A stretch of 64,000 bases of DNA from Modestobacter roseus (GCF_007994135.1 NZ_VLKF01000001.1:372001-436000); one strand, 5' to 3'; positions 51,584 through 60,920 are shown, numbered from the stretch's first letter. Notes: generated from the letters alone by a model not told the origin. A program made the numbers and translations.

Positions 51584-53023
51584 TCAGGAGGTGCTCACCT
51601 CGCGGCCGTCCTCGCCCCACATGGTGTGGAAGGAGCCCTCGACGTCGACCCGGCGGTAGGTGTGCGCGCCGAAGAGGTCCCGCAGGCCCTGGATCAGCGC
51701 GGCCGGCAGCCGCTCGGCCCGCAGCCCGTCGTAGTAGGCCAGCGCGCTGGCGAACCCGGGCACCGGCACGCCGTGCCGCGCGGCGCCGGCGACGACCTGC
51801 CGCCACGCCTCCTGCCCCTCGCTCACCGCGCCGCGGAAGTACTCGTTGGTCAGCAGCGTCGTGACGTCGGGCTCGTCGGTGTAGACCTGCGCGATCCGGT
51901 CGAGGAACTTCGCCCGGATGATGCAGCCGCCCCGCCAGATCCGGGCCAACGCGGCCCGGTCGATGTCCCAGCCGTGCTGGTCGGCGCCGGCGGTGATCTG
52001 GTCGAATCCCTGCGCGTAGGCGACGACCTTGGAGGCGTAGAGCGCCTGCCGCACCGACTCGATGAATGCGTCCCGGTCGGCGACCTGCTCGTCCCACTCC
52101 CGGTCCGGACCGGGCAGCACCCGCTGGGCGGCCTGCCGCTGCTCCCGGTGGCCGGACAGCGCGCGGGCGAAGACGGCCTCCGCGATGCCGCTGACCGGCA
52201 CTCCGAGGTCGAGCGCCGACTGCACGGTCCAGCGCCCGGTGCCCTTCTGCTCCGCCTCGTCCAGCACGACGTCGACGAACGGCTTCCCGGTCCGCGCGTC
52301 GGTGTGCCGCAGCACCTCGGCGGTGATCTCGATCAGGTAGCTGTCCAGGTCGCCCTCGTTCCACGAGGCGAAGACGTCCCCGATCTCGGCGGGGGACAGC
52401 TGCAGCCCCTGCCGCAGCAGGTCGTAGGCCTCGGCGATCAGCTGCATGTCGGCGTACTCGATGCCGTTGTGCACCATCTTCACGAAGTGCCCGGCCCCGC
52501 TCTCGCCGACGTGGGTGCAGCACGGCTCCCCGTCGACGACGGCGGCGATCGACTCCAGCAGCGGCCCGACCAGCTCGTAGGCCTCCGCCGAGCCACCGGG
52601 CATGATGCTCGGCCCGTTGAGCGCGCCCTCCTCGCCGCCGCTGATCCCGGTGCCCACGAAGTGCAGCCCCCGGGCGGTGAGCGCCTCGGTGCGGCGGATC
52701 GTGTCGGTGAAGCGGGCGTTGCCGCCGTCCATCAGCACGTCGCCGGCGTCCAGCAGCGGGGCGATCTCGTCGATCACGGCGTCGGTGGCCGCGCCGGCCT
52801 GCACCATGATGATCACCTTGCGGGGGCGCTGCAGCGCCCCGACGAACTCCTCCATCGAGCCGGTCGGCACGAAGTCGCCCTCGCTGCCGTGCTGTTCGAC
52901 CAGGGCGTCGGTGCGCCCCCGGCTGCGGTTGTGCAGCACCACCTGGTGGCCGTGCCGGGCCAGGTTGCGGGCCAGGTTCGCGCCCATGACAGCCAGCCCG
53001 GTGACGCCGATCTGATCACTCAT
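51584..53023 (-). CDS. gnd: 6-phosphogluconate dehydrogenase (NADP+, decarboxylating, long form)
   Basis: 479 residues. Cofactor motif GVTGLAVMGANLARNLARHG with the NADP Arg region NRSRGRTDAL; ISGGEEGALNGPSIMPGG, the catalytic KMVHNGIEYADMQLIAEAYD (quoted in part) with Lys/His/Asn, and EQKGTGRWTVQ. Full-length long form. Pentose-phosphate pathway, NADPH production. Follows the peroxiredoxin gene leftward by 70 bp. Confidence 0.95.
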   Translation of the reverse strand: MSDQIGVTGLAVMGANLARNLARHGHQVVLHNRSRGRTDALVEQHGSEGDFVPTGSMEEFVGALQRPRKVIIMVQAGAATDAVIDEIAPLLDAGDVLMDGGNARFTDTIRRTEALTARGLHFVGTGISGGEEGALNGPSIMPGGSAEAYELVGPLLESIAAVVDGEPCCTHVGESGAGHFVKMVHNGIEYADMQLIAEAYDLLRQGLQLSPAEIGDVFASWNEGDLDSYLIEITAEVLRHTDARTGKPFVDVVLDEAEQKGTGRWTVQSALDLGVPVSGIAEAVFARALSGHREQRQAAQRVLPGPDREWDEQVADRDAFIESVRQALYASKVVAYAQGFDQITAGADQHGWDIDRAALARIWRGGCIIRAKFLDRIAQVYTDEPDVTTLLTNEYFRGAVSEGQEAWRQVVAGAARHGVPVPGFASALAYYDGLRAERLPAALIQGLRDLFGAHTYRRVDVEGSFHTMWGEDGREVSTS

Positions 53024-53093
53024 GCCGCTGACCCTGCCGCATCGGACCGGTCGCTGCCAGGCACTGCTGGCCCCCCGTCAGGCCGGCGGAGCC

Positions 53094-53594
53094 CTACTCG
53101 ATCCCGAGGTCGCGCCGGAGCTTGGCCACGTGGCCGGTCGCCTTCACGTTGTAGGCGGCCTTCTCGACCCGCCCCTCGGCGTCGAGGACGAACGTCGAGC
53201 GGATCACCCCGACGACCTCCTTGCCGTACAGCTTCTTCGGGCCGTAGGCGCCGTAGGCGGTGAGCACCTGCTTGTCCTGGTCCGACAGCAGGGTGATCGA
53301 CAGCGACTCCTGCTCGCGGAAGCGGGTCAGCTTCTCCGGGGCGTCGGGGGAGATGCCGATGATGTCCAGCCCGGCCTCGGCCAGGTCGCCGGCCGCGGCC
53401 GTGAAGTCGACCGCCTGGGTGGTGCAGCCCGGGGTCAGCGCCGCGGGGTAGCAGTAGACGATGACCCGCCGGCCCCGGTAGGAGGCCAGGGAGACGGGGG
53501 TGCCGTCGGCGTCGGGGAGGCTGAACTCCGGCGCCGGGTCGCCGGGCGCGAGGCGGACGGGTGCCGTGTCGGTGGCGGGGCCGGTCTCGGTCAT
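53094..53594 (-). CDS. bcp: thioredoxin-dependent peroxiredoxin (BCP/PrxQ family)
   Basis: 166 residues from ATG 53594; CACGAT ends seven bases before it, consistent with a leaderless transcript. FSLPDADGTPVSLASYRG, YCYPAALTPGCTTQAVDF with the peroxidatic Cys (no resolving Cys five residues on, so 1-Cys-like PrxQ), and FVLDAEGRVEKAAYNV. Reduces peroxides in the cytosol. Resolving partner could be thioredoxin or mycothiol. Confidence 0.93.
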   Translation of the reverse strand: MTETGPATDTAPVRLAPGDPAPEFSLPDADGTPVSLASYRGRRVIVYCYPAALTPGCTTQAVDFTAAAGDLAEAGLDIIGISPDAPEKLTRFREQESLSITLLSDQDKQVLTAYGAYGPKKLYGKEVVGVIRSTFVLDAEGRVEKAAYNVKATGHVAKLRRDLGIE

Positions 53595-53677
53595 GGTGCG
53601 CATCGTGCCGCACCCGGGTGACGGTTCCCAACGCCGGTCACCGCCGGGCGGGAGTCCGACGTCCCGGAGCGGGGTGC

Positions 53678-54082
53678 TCAGCCGGCCAGGAAGCTGAAGC
53701 GCACGTGCCGGGACGGGTTGTCGACGTTGGTGTCGACGAAGCAGATCCGCTGCCAGGTGCCCAGCGCCAGCCGGCCCTCGAGCACCGGCACGGTGGCGTG
53801 CGGTGGCACGAAGGCCGGCAGCACGTGGTCGCGGCCGTGCCCGGCGGCCCCGTGCCGGTGCCGCCACCGGTCGTCGCGGGGGAGCAGCTCGTCGAGCTGG
53901 GCGAGCAGGTCGTCGTCGCTGCCGGCGCCGGTCTCGATGATCGCGATGCCCGCGGTCGCGTGCGGCACGAACACCTGCAGCAGCCCGTCGCCCTCGCTGC
54001 GGACGAACTCCGCGCACTCGTCGGTGAGGTCGACGACGGAGGCCACGCCCCCGGTCCGGACGGCGCGCAGCTCGGATCGCAT
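53678..54082 (-). CDS. YjbQ/UPF0047 family protein
   Basis: 134 residues from ATG 54082. TDECAEFVRSEGDGLLQVFVPHATAGIAIIE (quoted in part) and HATVPVLEGRLALGTWQRICFVD are the family's hallmark, with the HATAGI loop binding metal. The family can complement thiamine-phosphate synthase in some hosts, but its true role is open. Upstream GTG 54088 is a possible alternative start. Confidence 0.85.
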   Translation of the reverse strand: MRSELRAVRTGGVASVVDLTDECAEFVRSEGDGLLQVFVPHATAGIAIIETGAGSDDDLLAQLDELLPRDDRWRHRHGAAGHGRDHVLPAFVPPHATVPVLEGRLALGTWQRICFVDTNVDNPSRHVRFSFLAG

Positions 54083-54129
54083 GGGCACACCATGACACCG
54101 GCCGGCTCCGGCCCGCACGACGGCCCAGG

Positions 54130-55008
54130 TCAGGGCGCGTCGACCTCGCGGAAGAACTCCAGCAGCGCGGTGGCCACCGCCGCCGGCGCCTCCAGGGCCG
54201 CGTGGTGCCCGACGCCGTCGAGGATGACGGAGCGGACGTCGCCGGTGACGACCTGGGTGAGGGTGGCGGCGGTGAACTGCCCCCCACCGGCGCCGATCGC
54301 GAGCGCGGGCACCCCGACCGGGTGCTCGGCGGCGAGCGCGGCGATCTCTGCGCCCTCGCGCAGCATGGAGCGGTAGAGGCCGCTGGCGCCGCGGAAGCCG
54401 TCGGGCTGCGCGTAGGTGCGGACGAACTCGTCGAGGTCGGCGTCGGTGACCGCGCCCGGCGTCGCGGTCAGAGCGGAGAAGAAGCCGCCGATCACCTCCC
54501 GTTCCCGGCCGGTCAGCAGCAGCTCGGGCACCCCCGGTGCGGCCAGGACGCCGATGTGCCAGCTGCCCCCGCGCGTCACGTCGGCGAACGCCTCCAGGCC
54601 GAAGCCGGGCAACCCCATCTCGATCGCGGTGAGGCTGAGCACGTCCGCCGGGTGGGTGGCCGCCAGCCGGAGGACCGTCGCCCCGCTGATGTCCTGCCCC
54701 ACCAGGTGCACCGGTCCGAGCCCGAGCTGGGCGATGAGCTGGTGCAGGTCCTCGGCAGCGGTGGCGCTGTCGTACTCGCCCGACGCGTGGGAGGACTCGC
54801 CGAACCCGCGCAGGTCGACGGCGACGACCCGGTGCCCGGCGGCCAGCAGCGGGATGACCCGGGAGAAGGCCCACCAGCTCTCCGGGAAGCCGTGCACCAG
54901 GAGCACCGGGGACCCGTCGGCGCCGGCCTGGACGTGGTGCAGCCGAGTTCCGTTGACCGCGGAGTGGTGGTGGGTGACGTCGGGCAGGGTGGCCGGTGCT
55001 GCGGTCAT
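54130..55008 (-). CDS. alpha/beta hydrolase (epoxide-hydrolase-like)
   Basis: 292 residues. LLVHGFPESWWAFSRVI oxyanion loop, VAVDLRGFGES, and GQDISGATV in which Asp sits at the nucleophile elbow, as in epoxide hydrolases and haloalkane dehalogenases rather than Ser esterases; the final His is in GVGHHAALEAP. Divergent from a MarR gene with repeated GTTGTC boxes between them, so it is a likely target of that regulator. Confidence 0.86.
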   Translation of the reverse strand: MTAAPATLPDVTHHHSAVNGTRLHHVQAGADGSPVLLVHGFPESWWAFSRVIPLLAAGHRVVAVDLRGFGESSHASGEYDSATAAEDLHQLIAQLGLGPVHLVGQDISGATVLRLAATHPADVLSLTAIEMGLPGFGLEAFADVTRGGSWHIGVLAAPGVPELLLTGREREVIGGFFSALTATPGAVTDADLDEFVRTYAQPDGFRGASGLYRSMLREGAEIAALAAEHPVGVPALAIGAGGGQFTAATLTQVVTGDVRSVILDGVGHHAALEAPAAVATALLEFFREVDAP

Positions 55009-55034
55009 GGTGCACTCCTCAACTGGTCAATCAG

Positions 55035-55071
55035 GTTGTCTGTCACAGTAGACAACAAGGTTGTCGTTGTC
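55035..55071. promoter_or_regulatory. cluster of GTTGTC half-sites (MarR operator)
   Basis: GTTGTCT-N8-AGACAAC is a perfect 22-bp dyad at 55035-55056. GACAAC-AAG-GTTGTC overlaps it at 55051-55065 and another GTTGTC follows at 55066. Four half-sites in 37 bp between divergent genes. Confidence 0.65.
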
Positions 55072-55094
55072 CACCGGCTGGCTACCATCAGCAG

Positions 55095-55583
55095 ATGTCG
55101 CGATCCGGCGCCGACCTGGCGCTCCTTCTGCTCGGAGGCTTCCGTGCGCTGGTCGACGACGCGCAGGCCGAGCTCGCCCGGCGCGGCTTCGAGGACGTGC
55201 GCCCGGTGCACGACTTCGCCATCCGCGCGATCGCCGCCGGTGCCGACAGCGCCTCCGAGCTGGGCCGGCGCATGTCGGTGTCCAAGCAGGCAGCGGCGAA
55301 GACGATCGCCGTCCTGCAGGAGCGCGGCTACGTCGGCCGGGACATCGACCCCGACGACGCCCGCCGCAAGCGCCTGCAGGTGACCGAGCGCGGGTTCACC
55401 GTGCTGCGCGAGGGCGAGCAGATCTTCGACGAGCTGCGCGACCGCTGGGCCCGGGAGATCGGCGCCGAGCAGCTCGCCGAGCTCGAGGCCCGGTTGGCAG
55501 ACCTGGTCGGACCCACCCCGGTGCGCCTGGACGCCCCGGGCTGGATCGCCACCCAGGAGCTGGCGGAACCGGACCGCGACTAG
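55095..55583 (+). CDS. MarR-family transcriptional regulator
   Basis: 162 residues. Winged helix: SASELGRRMSVSKQAAAKTIAVL, then RGYVGRDIDPDDARRKRLQVTERG, the beta wing with the classic D-DAR-K. Dimer helices at both ends. A TACCAT -10 ends six bases before the ATG (leaderless). Divergent from the hydrolase, with a 22-bp dyad and extra half-sites between them; autorepression and control of the hydrolase are the simplest reading. Confidence 0.92.
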   Translation: MSRSGADLALLLLGGFRALVDDAQAELARRGFEDVRPVHDFAIRAIAAGADSASELGRRMSVSKQAAAKTIAVLQERGYVGRDIDPDDARRKRLQVTERGFTVLREGEQIFDELRDRWAREIGAEQLAELEARLADLVGPTPVRLDAPGWIATQELAEPDRD

Positions 55584-55616
55584 GTCGCGGCACGGGCCTC
55601 ACTACCCTCACGACAC

Positions 55617-56339
55617 GTGACCCGCCCCGACGGCCGCAGCGCCGACCAGCTCCGCCCGGTGACCATCACCCGCAACTGGCTCGACCACGCCGAGGGCTCG
55701 GTGCTCGTGGAGTTCGGCCGCACCCGCGTGCTGTGCGCCGCCAGCGTCACCGAGGGCGTCCCGCGCTGGCGCCGGGGCTCGGGCCTGGGCTGGGTGACCG
55801 CCGAGTACTCGATGCTGCCGCGCGCCACCCACACCCGCAGCGACCGCGAGTCGGTCAAGGGCAAGGTCGGCGGCCGCACGCACGAGATCAGCCGGCTCAT
55901 CGGCCGGTCGCTGCGCGCCAGCATCGACCTGGCCGCGCTGGGGGAGAACAGCATCGCGCTGGACTGCGACGTCCTGCAGGCCGACGGCGGCACCCGCACC
56001 GCGGCCATCACCGGCGCCTACGTGGCCCTCGCCGACGCGGTGAGCTGGCTCGGTGCGCGCGGCACGCTGGCCAGCGCGACCCCGCTGCCGAACTCGGTGG
56101 CCGCGGTCAGCGTCGGCGTCATCGACGGTGAGCCCCGGCTCGACCTCGCCTACGAGGAGGACGTGCGCGCCGGCACCGACATGAACGTCGTCTGCACCGG
56201 CGACGGCGGCTTCGTCGAGGTGCAGGGCACCGCGGAGGGCGCCGTCTTCGACCGCCCGACCCTCGACGCGCTGCTCGACCTCGCCGTCGCCGGCTGTGCC
56301 GAGCTCACGCTCGCCCAGCAGGTGGCGTTGTCGGCATGA
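55617..56339 (+). CDS. rph: ribonuclease PH
   Basis: 240 residues, GTG 55617. [51 protein letters not shown] (in part) with phosphate and RNA-binding Arg, [21 protein letters not shown], and [12 protein letters not shown]. Trims tRNA 3' ends. TACCCT precedes the start by eight bases. rdgB overlaps the stop (ATGA). Normal size. Confidence 0.95.
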   Translation: MTRPDGRSADQLRPVTITRNWLDHAEGSVLVEFGRTRVLCAASVTEGVPRWRRGSGLGWVTAEYSMLPRATHTRSDRESVKGKVGGRTHEISRLIGRSLRASIDLAALGENSIALDCDVLQADGGTRTAAITGAYVALADAVSWLGARGTLASATPLPNSVAAVSVGVIDGEPRLDLAYEEDVRAGTDMNVVCTGDGGFVEVQGTAEGAVFDRPTLDALLDLAVAGCAELTLAQQVALSA

Positions 56340-56938
56340 CGCAGCTGCTGCTCGCCACCCGCAACGCCGGCAAGCTCGCCGAGCTGCAGCGGCTGCTGGC
56401 CACCGCCGTCCCCGGGGTCGAGGTCGTCGGCCTGCGCGACGTCCCGGAGTACCCCGAGGCGCCGGAGACCGGGGCGACCTTCGAGGAGAACGCGCTGCTC
56501 AAGGCGCGCGAGGCGGTCCGGTACACCGGCCTGCCCGCGGTGGCCGACGACTCCGGCCTGACCGTCGACGCGCTCAACGGGATGCCGGGGATCCTGTCCG
56601 CACGCTGGTCGGGCCGGCACGGCGACGACGCCGCCAACACCGCGCTGCTGCTCGGCCAGCTCGCCGACGTCCCCGCCGAGCGGCGCGGCGCGGCGTTCGT
56701 CTGCGCGGCCGCGCTGGTCACGCCCGAGGGCACCGAGCACGTGCTGCGGGCCGAGTGGCGGGGCACCGTGATCGGCGAGCAGCGCGGCACGAACGGGTTC
56801 GGCTACGACCCGGTCTTCGTGCCGGAGGGGCTGGACGTCACGTCGGCGGAGCTGGCGCCGGCGGAGAAGGACGCCCGCAGCCACCGCGGGCAGGCGTTCG
56901 CCGCGCTGGTCCCCGTCCTCGCCGACGTGCTGGGCTGA
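56336..56938 (+). CDS. rdgB: non-canonical purine NTP pyrophosphatase (RdgB/HAM1)
   Basis: 200 residues. [45 protein letters not shown], and [15 protein letters not shown]. Hydrolyses ITP/XTP to protect DNA. The rph-rdgB pair is conserved across actinobacteria. Convergent to the membrane gene at 56943. Confidence 0.96.
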   Translation: MTQLLLATRNAGKLAELQRLLATAVPGVEVVGLRDVPEYPEAPETGATFEENALLKAREAVRYTGLPAVADDSGLTVDALNGMPGILSARWSGRHGDDAANTALLLGQLADVPAERRGAAFVCAAALVTPEGTEHVLRAEWRGTVIGEQRGTNGFGYDPVFVPEGLDVTSAELAPAEKDARSHRGQAFAALVPVLADVLG

Positions 56939-56942
56939 CTGC

Positions 56943-57569
56943 TCAGCGGCGGCTGCTCCAGTCGATGAACCACAGCGAGAACGCGGCCATCGCCGGGTGG
57001 AAGGCGAGCACGAGGAACGCGGCGAGCACCCGGTCGGACCGCCAGTAGGTGCGCAGCCGGACGCCGCGGGTCCACAGCCGGCTGCGGTCGCCGGACAGCG
57101 CGCGCTGGGCGAGGGCGGCCTCCTCCTCGGCGGTCAGCGACCGCGAGCGGGTGGCCTGCCAGGCCTCGACCCGGGCCCAGCCGGGCGCGAACCCGCAGGC
57201 CAGCGCCAGCAGCGCGGCGCCGCCGAGCAGCGGCAGCAGGCTCGCCTGGTCCAGCACCACCAGGCCGGCCGCGGCCGCCCCGGCGGCGAAGCCGGCCACG
57301 GTCACCGCGGCCAGCACGAACACCAGGCCGAAGGTGGCCATCAGGATCACGTAGCCGGGCAGCAGCACCTCGTCCCAGCTGCGGTCGGTGACCAGCAGCG
57401 CCGCCGTCTGCACGGCGAGCACGGCGGCGCAGGTGGCCATGACCCGCCCCATGCGGACCCGGGGGAGGTGCGCGGTGGTGGCCAGCCGGGCGCGGGCCTC
57501 GGCGAAGCTGGCCGCCTCGGTGGGGGAGGCGTCCGGCCGGGTCCCGGCGTACGGGTGGGGCGCGCTCAT
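56943..57569 (-). CDS. membrane protein linked to the MshEN glycosyltransferase
   Basis: 208 residues, ATG 57569 overlapping the stop of the glycosyltransferase (ATGA). N-terminal soluble part, then four hydrophobic segments (MATCAAVLAVQTAALLV; LPGYVILMATFGLVFVLAAVTV; LLPLLGGAALLALACGFA; VLAAFLVLAFHPAMAAFSLWF) with an Arg/Glu-rich cytosolic loop. No family recognised. Coupling to the synthase suggests an accessory subunit or export partner. Confidence 0.75.
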   Translation of the reverse strand: MSAPHPYAGTRPDASPTEAASFAEARARLATTAHLPRVRMGRVMATCAAVLAVQTAALLVTDRSWDEVLLPGYVILMATFGLVFVLAAVTVAGFAAGAAAAGLVVLDQASLLPLLGGAALLALACGFAPGWARVEAWQATRSRSLTAEEEAALAQRALSGDRSRLWTRGVRLRTYWRSDRVLAAFLVLAFHPAMAAFSLWFIDWSSRR

Positions 57570-59521
57570 GCGTGGACCGCCGGTCGGGGGCCGTCGGGCG
57601 CGGGCCCGTCGCTGGACTGCACGTGGCTGGACAGCCCGTGGTTCGTCTTCTCCCAGTAGAAGGGGTTGACCAGCAGCTGCCAGAGCGCCTTGTAGGAGGC
57701 GATCGAGTGCAGCAGCCAGTAGACGGGGGAGAACAGCGCGAAGGGCACCAGGCCGTAGCTGCGCCGCTTGAACCCGGCCAGCAGCGACAGGTAGATGATC
57801 ACGCTGTTGCCCAGGAGCAGGTTCGCGAAGCTGACCTGCACCAGCCAGTCGGGGAGCGTGGGCACCAGGGCGCCCGGCCAGATCAGCTCCACGATCATGA
57901 TCGCGTAGAGCCAGGGCGTGGCCAGGAACATCAGCGGGGTGCCGCCGATGAGCAGTGCGAAGCCGGCGGTCTGCCGCGGGCCGACGCTGCGCAGCAGCCG
58001 CCACGGGTGGCGGGTGTGCACCAGCACGGTCTGCATGTAGCCCTTGATCCAGCGGCTGCGCTGCCGGATCCAGTTGCCGACGGCCATGTTGGCCTCCTCG
58101 TACGTCGTCGAGTTGACGACGGCGACGCGGTGGCCGCGGGCGGAGGCGCGGATGCCGAGGTCGGCGTCCTCGGTGACGTTGTACGGGTCCCAGCCACCGA
58201 GGTCGCGCAGCATGTCGGTGCGGAAGTGGTTGCTCGTGCCGCCCAGCGGGATCGGCAGCCGGAGCTTGTCCAGGCCGGCCAGGGTGTAGTCGAACCAGGA
58301 GGAGTACTCCAGGGTGAACATCCGGGTGAGCAGGTTCTCCCGGGCGTTGAAGTAGTTCAGCGCCGCCTGCACGCACACCAGGTCGTCGCCGCCCTTGCGG
58401 AAGGCGACGATCGACTTCTTCAGCTGGTCGGGGTCGGGGCGGTCCTCGGCGTCGTAGATCACCACGTACTCGCCGCGGGCGAAGGCCAGCCCGACGTTGC
58501 AGGCGCGCGGCTTGGTCTTGGGCAGCGAGTGCGGCACGACCACGATCCGGACGATGTCCGGCGGGGCGGCGGCCAGCGCGGCGGTCAGCGTCTCCGGGTC
58601 GTCCTCCTCCAGCAGGAGCAGGATCTCCAGCTTCTCCCGCGGCCAGTCCAGGTCGGCGAGGTTGCGCATCAGCAGCCCCACGATCCCGGCCTCCTTGTAG
58701 ACGGGCACGAGGATCGTGTAGATCGGCAGCTCGGCGTCGTCGAGGGCGGCGACCTCCTCGTCGGTGACCTGCTCGACGGTCTCCCAGGCGGTGCCGACGG
58801 TGCTGATCACCGCCTTGGTCCCCACGGCGAGGGCGACGGCGACGTTCACCGTCGCGACGAGCACGACCAGGGTGGTGGGCAGGTCCCAGACCGCGCCGGT
58901 CACCAGGGCGGCGAGGGCCAGGACGGCGCCGACCACCTGCTTGCGGACGAACACCGTGGACGCCGACTCGTCGGGACGCCGCTCGGCCAGTGAGGTGACC
59001 GCGTCGTGCACCAGCTCCTCGCGCCAGACCGTGCGCAGGGCCCGCTGCACGTCCCAGTCGGTGGTGACCACCTGGCGCACGCGGGAGATCCCGGTGCGCT
59101 GCACGACCTCCTCGGCGATGTGCGCCGACGGGCGGCCGGCGGTGGCCACGACCACCTGCAGCTCGCCCTCGTCGTCGCGCTCGACCCGCAGCGGCAGCCA
59201 CACCTCGCGGGCCAGCATCGCCGCGGGGAACAGCCGGGCCAGCTCCTCGTCGACGTCGACCGGGTCGACGAAGGCCAGGTCGGCGTCCCACACCTCGGCC
59301 AGCGCGACGTACAGCTGACGGCGGGTGACCCAGCCGCGGGCCAGCACGATCGCGCCCAGCGGCGCGCCGACGCGCTCCTGGTGGTCGAGCGCCTCCGCCA
59401 GTTGCTCCTCGGTCAGGGCACCCTGCTCCAGCAGGACGTCGCCCAGCCGTTCGGGCGCAGCGTGCCGGCCGCGCCGGCGCCGGGGCCCGGGCGCGGCGCC
59501 GCCCGATGCGGTGACTGTCAC
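57566..59521 (-). CDS. processive glycosyltransferase with N-terminal MshEN c-di-GMP module
   Basis: 651 residues if started at GTG 59521 (no ribosome-binding site, no closer in-frame start). Residues 25-48 (RLGDVLLEQGALTEEQLAEA) and 55-78 (LGAIVLARGWVTRRQLYVA) are two tandem MshEN motifs, the c-di-GMP site of MshE/GspE N-terminal domains. Then two membrane helices and a GT2 domain: YTILVPVYKEAG, IYDAEDRPDPDQL (DxD), TEDADLG and RQRSRWIKGY (QxxRW), then further membrane helices. Architecture recalls E. coli NfrB with domain order swapped. Probably makes and exports a polysaccharide under c-di-GMP control. Divergent from calY copy 2. Confidence 0.85.
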   Translation of the reverse strand: MTVTASGGAAPGPRRRRGRHAAPERLGDVLLEQGALTEEQLAEALDHQERVGAPLGAIVLARGWVTRRQLYVALAEVWDADLAFVDPVDVDEELARLFPAAMLAREVWLPLRVERDDEGELQVVVATAGRPSAHIAEEVVQRTGISRVRQVVTTDWDVQRALRTVWREELVHDAVTSLAERRPDESASTVFVRKQVVGAVLALAALVTGAVWDLPTTLVVLVATVNVAVALAVGTKAVISTVGTAWETVEQVTDEEVAALDDAELPIYTILVPVYKEAGIVGLLMRNLADLDWPREKLEILLLLEEDDPETLTAALAAAPPDIVRIVVVPHSLPKTKPRACNVGLAFARGEYVVIYDAEDRPDPDQLKKSIVAFRKGGDDLVCVQAALNYFNARENLLTRMFTLEYSSWFDYTLAGLDKLRLPIPLGGTSNHFRTDMLRDLGGWDPYNVTEDADLGIRASARGHRVAVVNSTTYEEANMAVGNWIRQRSRWIKGYMQTVLVHTRHPWRLLRSVGPRQTAGFALLIGGTPLMFLATPWLYAIMIVELIWPGALVPTLPDWLVQVSFANLLLGNSVIIYLSLLAGFKRRSYGLVPFALFSPVYWLLHSIASYKALWQLLVNPFYWEKTNHGLSSHVQSSDGPAPDGPRPAVHA

Positions 59522-59608
59522 CTGGGGGAGGTCGGCGGGCAGCCACCCGGACTGTGCTGCTGCCGGCGTGGTCTCACCCGGTCGGGGGACGTCGCGGCCG
59601 GAGGCGGT

Positions 59609-59637
59609 CTTGCGGAGTTCTTGCGGAACCCTGCGGC
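59609..59637 (+). promoter_or_regulatory. direct-repeat operator upstream of calY copy 2
   Basis: CTTGCGG at 59609-59615 and 59620-59626 (11 bp apart), then CCTGCGG; the downstream CCAGAGTCG and CTGTCGGCGGGA match the copy before calY copy 1. It lies in the 192-bp space shared with the divergent glycosyltransferase, so it may control both. Confidence 0.6.
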
Positions 59638-59713
59638 CGGGCCTGCGGTTGCCCGCCCAGAGTCGGCGCTGTCGGCGGGAGAGCCCCCGACTCGCACCGA
59701 CCCGAGGAGCACC

Positions 59714-60331
59714 GTGAACGCCACCCGCACCACCGCCAGCAACGCCCGCCGGGCGACCGCCGCCAGGGTCCTGGGCTCCGTCGGGGTCGTCGGCGCGGCC
59801 GCGCTCGTCGCCGGCATGGGCACCTTCGGCGCCTTCACCGACAGCACCGACCCGGCGGAGGTCTCCGTCGCCTCCGGCGTCGTCTCGATCGACCTGACCG
59901 CCCGCGACGGCTCGGCGACCGTGCCGGTCAGCTTCGAGGGCGTCGTGCCCGGCTCGTCGGTCACCCGCGCGCTCGACCTGGTCAACGACGGGGACTCGGC
60001 GCTGGCCTCGGTCGAGCTGTCGACCGTTGCGACCGCCTCCAGCCTGCTGGACAGCGACACCACCAACGGGCTGCAGATGTCGGTGCGCTCGTGCTCGGTG
60101 GCCTGGGCCGAGGACCTCAGCTGCGCGGGCACCGTGCGCACGCTGCTGGCCGCGGGCCCCGTCGTCCGCACCGGCGACCTGACCGCCCCGGCCAGCCTGA
60201 CCGCCGGCGCCACCGACCACCTGGCCGTCACCCTCGCGCTGCCGGCGAAGGCCGGAGACGCCTTCAAGGGCCAGACCAGCGAGCTCGCGCTGACCTTCAC
60301 CGCCACCCAGGCCGGTGGCACCGCCCGCTGA
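59714..60331 (+). CDS. CalY/TasA-like secreted protein with SipW-type signal peptide (copy 2)
   Basis: 205 residues, GTG 59714 with GAGGAG upstream. Basic N-terminus, LGSVGVVGAAALVAGMGTFG then AFTDS, the SipW-type cleavage region. Mature part parallels copy 1: VVPGSSVTRALDLVNDGDSA, ATASSLLDSDTTNGLQM, two cysteines, DHLAVTLALPAKAGDAF. No sipW here; the peptidase at 7039 is the likely processor. Divergent from the MshEN glycosyltransferase. Confidence 0.86.
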   Translation: MNATRTTASNARRATAARVLGSVGVVGAAALVAGMGTFGAFTDSTDPAEVSVASGVVSIDLTARDGSATVPVSFEGVVPGSSVTRALDLVNDGDSALASVELSTVATASSLLDSDTTNGLQMSVRSCSVAWAEDLSCAGTVRTLLAAGPVVRTGDLTAPASLTAGATDHLAVTLALPAKAGDAFKGQTSELALTFTATQAGGTAR

Positions 60332-60412
60332 CCCGACGTCGACCGCCCGGCCCCTGACCCGGCCGGGCGGTCGCGCGCAGAAACCGGTTGATCGGCCGGG
60401 CAGGCTGGCAGC

Positions 60413-60910
60413 GTGCGGATGACCTTCCGGCGGATGGCCGACCGGCGTCCCGTGGAGACCACGGTCGCGCGGGACGACGGCGTGGTCTTCGAGCTGCGTG
60501 GCGCCGGCGGCGGGGCCGATCTCCCGCACGACCTGGTGCACGCCCTGGTCGAGCGGGAGCTCCGGGTGGCCGACGGCATCTGGGGCTGCATCGCCGACGG
60601 CGTCGTGTGGCAGAGCATGCGGCACGTGTCCGGTCGTCAGCCCCCGCACGCCGCGGAGCGGTCCGCCGCGCTGAAGCGGGCGCGCTCGGCGCGCGTCCAG
60701 CAGGCCGAGCTGCTGGCCGACGTCGTCGCCCGCCTGGCCCGGGACGCCGAGGTGCTGCCCACTGAGGTCGCCGGCTCCGGGCACCCGCGGGCGCAGCTCA
60801 CCGAGGCGGCCGCAGCGCTCCGGGCCGCCGGCCGCGAGTGGGCGGCGCTGCGGCCCGGGGAGACGCTGGTGGTCGACTGGGCACGGCCCGGCGGACGCCG
60901 GCGCCGCTGA
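60413..60910 (+). CDS. hypothetical protein
   Basis: 165 residues from GTG 60413 (ATG 60419 is close). Mixed alpha/beta; PHDLVHALVERELRVADGIW and GVVWQSMRHVSG in the first half, an Ala/Arg-rich long helix after, and a basic GGRRRR end. I do not recognise a domain. CAGGCT ends six bases before the GTG with no ribosome-binding site, so likely leaderless. No operon partner. Confidence 0.75.
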   Translation: MRMTFRRMADRRPVETTVARDDGVVFELRGAGGGADLPHDLVHALVERELRVADGIWGCIADGVVWQSMRHVSGRQPPHAAERSAALKRARSARVQQAELLADVVARLARDAEVLPTEVAGSGHPRAQLTEAAAALRAAGREWAALRPGETLVVDWARPGGRRRR

Positions 60911-60920
60911 CTGCCCCGCC

